Positions 58,681 to 64,000 of a DNA stretch of 64,000 bases are shown here, one piece after another (the stretch's first letter is position 1; every line of letters starts with the position of its first letter). Source of the stretch: Alphaproteobacteria bacterium (GTDB taxonomy: Bacteria; Pseudomonadota; Alphaproteobacteria; Rhodobacterales; Rhodobacteraceae). The translations under genes and the position numbers were made by a program. The notes under the pieces were generated by a model. That model did no database searches. It saw only the letters and a program-made list of their open reading frames with translations, and was not told the DNA's origin. The stretch is from contig JAUIBL010000007.1 in NCBI GenBank assembly GCA_030428355.1, positions 54,961-118,960 of the forward strand. The letters run 5' to 3'.

Positions 58681-60138
58681 CTATGAAACCCCAAAGCTTG
58701 CGGCGGTCGTGGTCTCTACCGGTTCTCCACCCACTGGCGGAGAAGCCGGATCGAGGCTCAGGACAGCATCCCCTGTGTTCCGGATCAGCGCGTGATCGTG
58801 GCTCACGAGCATCAGCGCGACATCGTCCTGATCGGCGGTTCGGATCAGCAGTTCGATCACCTTTGCCTGCGTGATCGGGTCGAGCCGCGAGGTCGGTTCA
58901 TCCGCGAAAACAAAGCTCGGCTGTCTGAGCAGGATACGCAGAAGGGCGATGCGCTGCAGTTCACCGCCCGAGACCGCGCCAGGTCGCCGCGCCAGCAAGC
59001 GAGGATCTAGGCCAAGGGCATCGAGCAGTGTCTCAATCTTGGGCTGTTGCCCCCTGATCAGACCCTGCATGTCCTGCAGGGTTTTTCCCAGCGACCGCTT
59101 GCGCGGAAAGGCGGCGACCGGGTCTTGGTAAAGTTTCTGGAATGCGAATGGATGCGCCTCAGGCGTGCGGGCAACCCTACCTTGCTTTGGCGCGACCAGC
59201 CCGAGCAGCGCATCCCCCAAGGACGATTTTCCGCAGCCCGAAGGCCCCGTGACACCAAGAATGCCACCTGCCCGAACATCGAAGGAAAGCCCGCTGAACA
59301 GCGTCCGCCCCTCCCGTGCGACCGAGAGACCCCTGGCACTGATCACCGTGGCACCTGTCGCGGCCCGCTTGCGGCGCGGCGTCCAGTTCTCTGGATCGGC
59401 GGCGAAAAGCTCCCTAGTGTATGCCTCCCTCGGAGCCGCGAAAATCTCGCGCGTCGTGCCGCTTTCGACAATCGCGCCGGCGCGTAGCACGATCAACCGC
59501 CCTCCGATCCGACGGGCCAGCGCAAGGTCATGGGTGATCACCAGCAGGCCACCGCTCTCGCCCATCTCCGCGAGCAACAGGCTCGCCACATCGTCGCGCC
59601 GCGCCGCATCGAGCCCCTTGGTCGGTTCGTCCGCGATCACGATCCGCGCGCCTCCCGCCCGCGCAGCGGCAATGGCCACGCGCTGCGCCATGCCGCCCGA
59701 CAACTGGTGCGGATAGCGCGCCCCTGCCCTGGCCAGTCCAAGCGCTTCGAGGTCGGCAGAGGCGCGGGCCAGCGCGTCCCGCCTCGGCAGACCGCGCACC
59801 TGCGCATGCGCCTCGGCCACCTGCCTGTCCGCCCGCATAAGCGGATCGAGCGAGAGCCATGGTTCTTGCGGCAGCACGCCGATTTCGCGTCCCCAAAGGC
59901 CTCGAAACCGGGAACGGTCGCCGACGTTCAGCACGCGACTTCCGATGGCGACGCGGCCCTTGGCCTGCAACTCCGGCGGCAGCGCCCCCATCAGCGCCTG
60001 CGCCATCAGGCTCTTGCCCGACCCGGTTTCGCCCAGCACGACAAGCGGCTCGCCGGGATCGAGCGCCAAGGAGAGTGGCGCAAGAAGGGTCGTGTTGCCC
60101 TCCCTCACAGTGATGTCCTCTGCTTTCAGAAGGCTCAT
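58681..60138 (-). CDS. ABC transporter ATP-binding protein, two fused ATPase domains (Opp/Dpp/Nik type)
   Basis: Two Walker A motifs GETGSGKS and GPSGCGKS; two ABC signatures LSGGMAQ and VSGGELQ. Confidence 0.9.
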   Translation of the reverse strand: MSLLKAEDITVREGNTTLLAPLSLALDPGEPLVVLGETGSGKSLMAQALMGALPPELQAKGRVAIGSRVLNVGDRSRFRGLWGREIGVLPQEPWLSLDPLMRADRQVAEAHAQVRGLPRRDALARASADLEALGLARAGARYPHQLSGGMAQRVAIAAARAGGARIVIADEPTKGLDAARRDDVASLLLAEMGESGGLLVITHDLALARRIGGRLIVLRAGAIVESGTTREIFAAPREAYTRELFAADPENWTPRRKRAATGATVISARGLSVAREGRTLFSGLSFDVRAGGILGVTGPSGCGKSSLGDALLGLVAPKQGRVARTPEAHPFAFQKLYQDPVAAFPRKRSLGKTLQDMQGLIRGQQPKIETLLDALGLDPRLLARRPGAVSGGELQRIALLRILLRQPSFVFADEPTSRLDPITQAKVIELLIRTADQDDVALMLVSHDHALIRNTGDAVLSLDPASPPVGGEPVETTTAASFGVS

Positions 60139-60953
60139 TGTTCGCGGCTCCCGGCAAGCAGCGTGAGGCCCAGAAGCAGAACGAATGTCGCGATGACCGG
60201 CGACAGCAGCGCCGTCGGGGCCTCGCGCCAATAGGGCAGAAGCTCGACCATCATCAGCCCCAGCTCCGGCGTTGGCGCGCGCATCCCCACATAGACGAAG
60301 CCAAGCGCCGCGATGGCCATGATAGCCGTGGCCGTGCCGAAGGCCGCGGCGGTCAGCATCATCGGCGCGATCTCGGGCCAGACATGGATGCGGAACACAT
60401 AGGTTGGGCCGAAACCCAGGAGGCGCGAGGCCTGCACGGCGGGTGAGGCCAGAGTCTCACGGGTGGCAGCACGGGTCAGGCGGAAGAATTCGACCCAGAG
60501 CACAAGCGACAGACCGGCCCAGAACCCGACTGCGGTTCCCGGCATCATTGCCAGCACGATCAGCACCAGCAGCAGGCCCGGCAGCGCCAGAAGCGCATCG
60601 GCTAGCATCACCAGCACGCGGTCGATCCAACCGCCCCGCGCCGCCGCCAGCGTACCGAGGATCAGGCCGGCCGCGCCCGCCGTGGCCACCGCCGCCAGCG
60701 CGATCAGGGGCGACAGGCGCAGGGCATGGACCAGCCGGTGATAGATCGAACGGCCAAGATGATCGTAGCCCAAAGGCGCGGCCGGTTCCGGCCCTGAGAG
60801 CGCTTTGACCAGGGATTGCGCGAAGGGATCGCCAGGCACCACCAAAGATCCGAGGGCTGCAAGTCCGGCCACCATCAGGACAAGGCCCACACCGATTATG
60901 CGGGACCAAGGCAACCCTGCGCGCGGCGCGTCACGGATGTCGAGTGCAGTCAT
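60135..60953 (-). CDS. ABC transporter permease (DppC-like)
   Basis: Permease EAA-like region; overlaps ATPase start by 4 bp. Confidence 0.88.
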   Translation of the reverse strand: MTALDIRDAPRAGLPWSRIIGVGLVLMVAGLAALGSLVVPGDPFAQSLVKALSGPEPAAPLGYDHLGRSIYHRLVHALRLSPLIALAAVATAGAAGLILGTLAAARGGWIDRVLVMLADALLALPGLLLVLIVLAMMPGTAVGFWAGLSLVLWVEFFRLTRAATRETLASPAVQASRLLGFGPTYVFRIHVWPEIAPMMLTAAAFGTATAIMAIAALGFVYVGMRAPTPELGLMMVELLPYWREAPTALLSPVIATFVLLLGLTLLAGSREQ

Positions 60954-61879
60954 GTCGCCTGCCTCGGGTCAATGCGGCGCACGGCGAGGTCGATTGCGGC
61001 ATTCACGAGAACAAAGCCAAGGCCCAGCACCAGCGCCGTACCCTGCACCATCGGCACGTCGCGCGAAAAGATCGCATGGACGAGCGCATGACCGATGCCG
61101 GGCCAGCCGAAGATCGACTCCACGATGATCACGCCCTCGACCAGCGTGACGAATTGAAGGCCCAGGTAGGTCAGCAGCGGGACCGAGATGTTGCGCAAGC
61201 CATGGCGAAAAAGCACCTGCCGCTCGGACAGGCCTTTCCACTGGGCGAAGTGCCAGAACGGCATCCCGACGATCCGGGCCATGGCATCCCGCGCGATGCG
61301 TGCGTTCACCGCCGCAAGGCCAAGCGCCAGTGTCAGGGCCGGCAGCACGAAATGGCGCGTCTCGCCATGGCCGGCGGCAGGAAGCCAGCGTAACTGCACA
61401 GCGATCACCACGATCAGCACCAGCGCCATCAGGAATTGCGGCACCGCCTTCAGCCCGGTCGAAACCACCAGAAGCGCGCGATCCAGAACGCCCCCCGGCC
61501 GGAGCCCCGCCATGATCCCCAGCGGCGGCCCGATCAGCAACGACAGCACAACCGCAACCAGCGCCAGCGACACCGAGGCACCAAGCTGGTGGGCGATCTC
61601 CTCCATGACCGGCTGGCCTGTCACGAGGGAATTGCCGAAATCGAGGCGCGACAGGTCGCCAAACCATTGCAGGAGCGCGGGCAGAACGGGCCCGCCGAGA
61701 CCGAGTTCAGCGCGCACCGCATCCGCCGCGGCGGCATCCACATTGTCATAGCCGTAGCGCCCGGCGGCGATCCTCCAGGCGGCATCGCCCGGCAGGCTGC
61801 GCATCATGACGAAGGTCGCGATCCCGATCAGGACCGCGACCAGCGCCGCCTGCACCAGCCGTGCAGCCAGTGCCGTCAT
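60950..61879 (-). CDS. ABC transporter permease (DppB-like)
   Basis: MRSLPGDAAW...; VVLSLLIGPPLGIMAG; EGVIIVESIFGWPGIGHALVHAI. Confidence 0.9.
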   Translation of the reverse strand: MTALAARLVQAALVAVLIGIATFVMMRSLPGDAAWRIAAGRYGYDNVDAAAADAVRAELGLGGPVLPALLQWFGDLSRLDFGNSLVTGQPVMEEIAHQLGASVSLALVAVVLSLLIGPPLGIMAGLRPGGVLDRALLVVSTGLKAVPQFLMALVLIVVIAVQLRWLPAAGHGETRHFVLPALTLALGLAAVNARIARDAMARIVGMPFWHFAQWKGLSERQVLFRHGLRNISVPLLTYLGLQFVTLVEGVIIVESIFGWPGIGHALVHAIFSRDVPMVQGTALVLGLGFVLVNAAIDLAVRRIDPRQAT

Positions 61880-63381
61880 TCGGCCCAACGCATGTCTTGC
61901 AGGCCGAAGCTGCGCTCGAACGGGTCGATGGTCGCGCCCTCGACACGGTCGGACACGGCCAGCGTCTGGCGATACCACGCGATCGGGATGATCGGCAGGT
62001 CGGCCTGAAGGATGGCGGCGGCCTCGGCCCGTTCGGCCACGCCGCCCTCGCCCCGCGCGATACCACGGACCAGCGTTGCAAAGCCTTCGTTCGACCAGTT
62101 CATTGCGCCCCAGTCGCCATTGCCGACATAGTCGCCCAGAACAGTGCCGATGGGATCGGGGATAAGGCCGAAATTCCGCGCCAGAAGGCCGAGGTCAAGC
62201 GAGCCGTCCTGATGACCCGCCGGGATTTCCGAGGAATTGGTGGTGTTGATCGTCAGCTCGACGCCAATGGCGCGGAATTGCTGTTCCAGCACGGCGGCGA
62301 CCAGCGGCAATTCGGGCCGGTCGGGATAGGTGGTCAACGTCAAGGCAAAGCGTTCGCCGTCGCGGGCCAGGATGCCATCGGCACCCTCCTGCCAGCCAAG
62401 CCCGGCAAGGATTTCACGCGCTTGCGCCACATCGTAGTTCAGCGGCTGCAGGCTCTCGTCGTGCCAGCCCTCGACTGAGGGCGGGAAAAGCTGTGTCGCG
62501 CCCTCGGGATAGCGCAGCACAGCAGTCGCGATACCTGCACGGTCGATGGCAAGGCTGAGGGCACGGCGCGCCTCGGGCTCCGACAGGAAGGGGTGGCCCG
62601 CGTTCACCTTGATCAGGAGCGTTCGGGGTATGGCAACCGAGAGCACTCCGGAGCCCTCCACCATCCCCAGCCGCGACACGCTGGCCGGGTCTAGCCCGAA
62701 GACAAATTCGGCCTCGCCCGATTCCGCCATCAGCGCGCGGGTCTCTACCCGGCTGACCCCGGAATAGCTGACATCGGCGATGTGCGGAGCCGCGCCCCAA
62801 TAGTCCTCGAACGCGGTTGCATCGAGGCTGAGCGGCGGTTGCAGGTCCGTGATCCGATAGGGCCCCGTGCCGATGATCTGCACCCCTGCCCCGTCCGGCC
62901 CGTATGAGGCGGGCGCAAGGATTTGCGACCGGTATTCGGCGAGGAAGGCCGGAAGCGCCGCCAGCGGTTCCGAGAGCGCAACAGTGATCTCGCCTTCCCC
63001 GGCGCTGATGGCTGTGATCGGCAACCCCGCGAGGGGGCCGGGCTTGGCACGAGCGATCTCGAGCGCGCCCAAGACGGTTTCCGACGTCATCGGGGTGCCG
63101 TCATGGAAAACCACCCCGTCGCGCAGCGTAAAGGTCCAGCTCAACCCGTCCTGGGACATGGCCCATGCCGTTGCAAGACCGGGCGTCAGCCGCCCCTCGG
63201 TATCGGCATTGACCAGCGTCTCGGCGATGCCCATGCGGGTGAAGATATAGCCGCTCGTAGAGGGTTCCGGTGCCTGGATCTCGAACTGCGCGACCACGTC
63301 CAGACTGGTGTCTGCTTGGGCCAATGCGGGCGTGGTGAGCAGCGCAATGGCCGCGACAGAGGAAACGAGGGTTTTGATCAT
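61876..63381 (-). CDS. ABC transporter substrate-binding protein (peptide/nickel family 5)
   Basis: Signal peptide MIKTLVSSVAAIALLTTPALAQ; WTFTLRDGVVFHDGTPMTSETV. Confidence 0.9.
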   Translation of the reverse strand: MIKTLVSSVAAIALLTTPALAQADTSLDVVAQFEIQAPEPSTSGYIFTRMGIAETLVNADTEGRLTPGLATAWAMSQDGLSWTFTLRDGVVFHDGTPMTSETVLGALEIARAKPGPLAGLPITAISAGEGEITVALSEPLAALPAFLAEYRSQILAPASYGPDGAGVQIIGTGPYRITDLQPPLSLDATAFEDYWGAAPHIADVSYSGVSRVETRALMAESGEAEFVFGLDPASVSRLGMVEGSGVLSVAIPRTLLIKVNAGHPFLSEPEARRALSLAIDRAGIATAVLRYPEGATQLFPPSVEGWHDESLQPLNYDVAQAREILAGLGWQEGADGILARDGERFALTLTTYPDRPELPLVAAVLEQQFRAIGVELTINTTNSSEIPAGHQDGSLDLGLLARNFGLIPDPIGTVLGDYVGNGDWGAMNWSNEGFATLVRGIARGEGGVAERAEAAAILQADLPIIPIAWYRQTLAVSDRVEGATIDPFERSFGLQDMRWAE

Positions 63382-63383
63382 GG

Positions 63384-63674
63384 TCAGTTGTCCTGCTGGT
63401 GATGTGGCCGTGTCATTGTCGTAACGGCTTGAACTTGAATATCCTTGGAGAGGGTCAGCGCCTCGGCCCGGTCCAGACGAGCGAGAATGGCCTCTACCGG
63501 TTCCCCGCGTGCGCGGGCACGCTGCCAGATACGGCGGCAGGACGTGGGCGACCAAGGCAGGGCGGCGTCGGCAAGCCAGCGGCGCAAGGGTGCTGGCAGA
63601 CCATGGAAGGCGCGCATTGGATCGCGGCGGGCGCGGCGACGCGCGAGACGGGTCCCGCCGAGGTTTCCGCTCAT
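63384..63674 (-). CDS. DUF6525-like small basic protein
   Basis: MSGNLGGTRLARRRARRDPMRAFHGLPAPLRRWLADAALPWSPTSCRRIWQRARARG. Confidence 0.7.
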   Translation of the reverse strand: MSGNLGGTRLARRRARRDPMRAFHGLPAPLRRWLADAALPWSPTSCRRIWQRARARGEPVEAILARLDRAEALTLSKDIQVQAVTTMTRPHHQQDN

Positions 63675-63874
63675 ACGACGTCCTCGGGATCATCCAACGG
63701 GTCAAGGACGAGGACGAGCCGTGTCTCTCCTGTCCCTTCGATGGGTGGCGACCGGTGCAACAGTCCGGACCGAGGTGTCTCGGGCCAAAGCGTGCCCCGC
63801 AGAACGATGGGTGAGCCCGCGGGAACGGTGAACACGCGGCGTGGCTCTCCCCCGTCGGTGGATATGCCGTATTG
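63671..63874 (-). pseudogene. 3' remnant of a DUF1826-like gene, 5' part replaced by IS sequence
   Basis: TQYGISTDGGEPRRVFTVPAGSPIVLRGTLWPETPRSGLLHRSPPIEGTGETRLVLVLDPLDDPEDVV retained; reading frame enters IS end at 63875. Confidence 0.65.
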
Positions 63875-64000
63875 TGTCAACGGCGGAGTAAAATTAGGCC
63901 ACGGGGCGGCGCAAAACTGGGCCACTTTGGGTTTACGCGGGACGCGGATGATGAGCGGCGGCCAGTCAGCTGCGCTCTCCATGTAGCTGGCGGGTGACTG
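63875..64000. mobile_element. End of an IS21-like insertion sequence (continues past window)
   Basis: Starts TGTCAACGGCGG; two tandem 21-bp terminal repeats GGCGGAGTAAAATTAGGCCAC / GGCGGCGCAAAACTGGGCCAC. Confidence 0.65.

Overview
The window is a GC-rich alphaproteobacterial chromosome segment, most likely Rhodobacterales/Roseobacter group judging by gene families and order. It is densely packed with housekeeping operons: ccmE, argC, murI, purL, a MoxR/VWA pair, pyrC, pyrE, dnaB-alr-radA-cvpA-purF, surE-pcm-nlpD, edd-eda, sodB, the sarcosine oxidase operon soxBDAG, ccmI-ruvX, dusA, and an Opp/Dpp-type ABC importer. The accessory core is a light-harvesting-2 (puc) operon at 18.4-21.5 kb, sitting between pyrC and pyrE. 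It encodes PucB (too short for the ORF track), PucA with a ~55-aa C-terminal tail and Phe44-Leu45 at the positions that set B850 colour, PucC, and an ATGA-coupled protein made of an N-terminal YflT-like domain plus seven to eight 25-aa 'MANWPIPLISRRKPWDKFAFPRHAR' repeats. That last protein is my best candidate for an undescribed component. Upstream lie two TGT-N12-ACA motifs exactly 8 bp apart (PpsR/CrtJ type). Other notable signals: a low-GC membrane-protein gene inserted between soxB and soxD with coupled junctions; an IS21-like element end truncating a DUF1826 gene at the right edge; dispersed palindromic intergenic elements; a LacI-type operator before edd; and a possible start-codon-occluding hairpin before a HELVHH protein. 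I saw no rRNA, tRNA or CRISPR array. All family calls come from reading the sequence; no database search was run.
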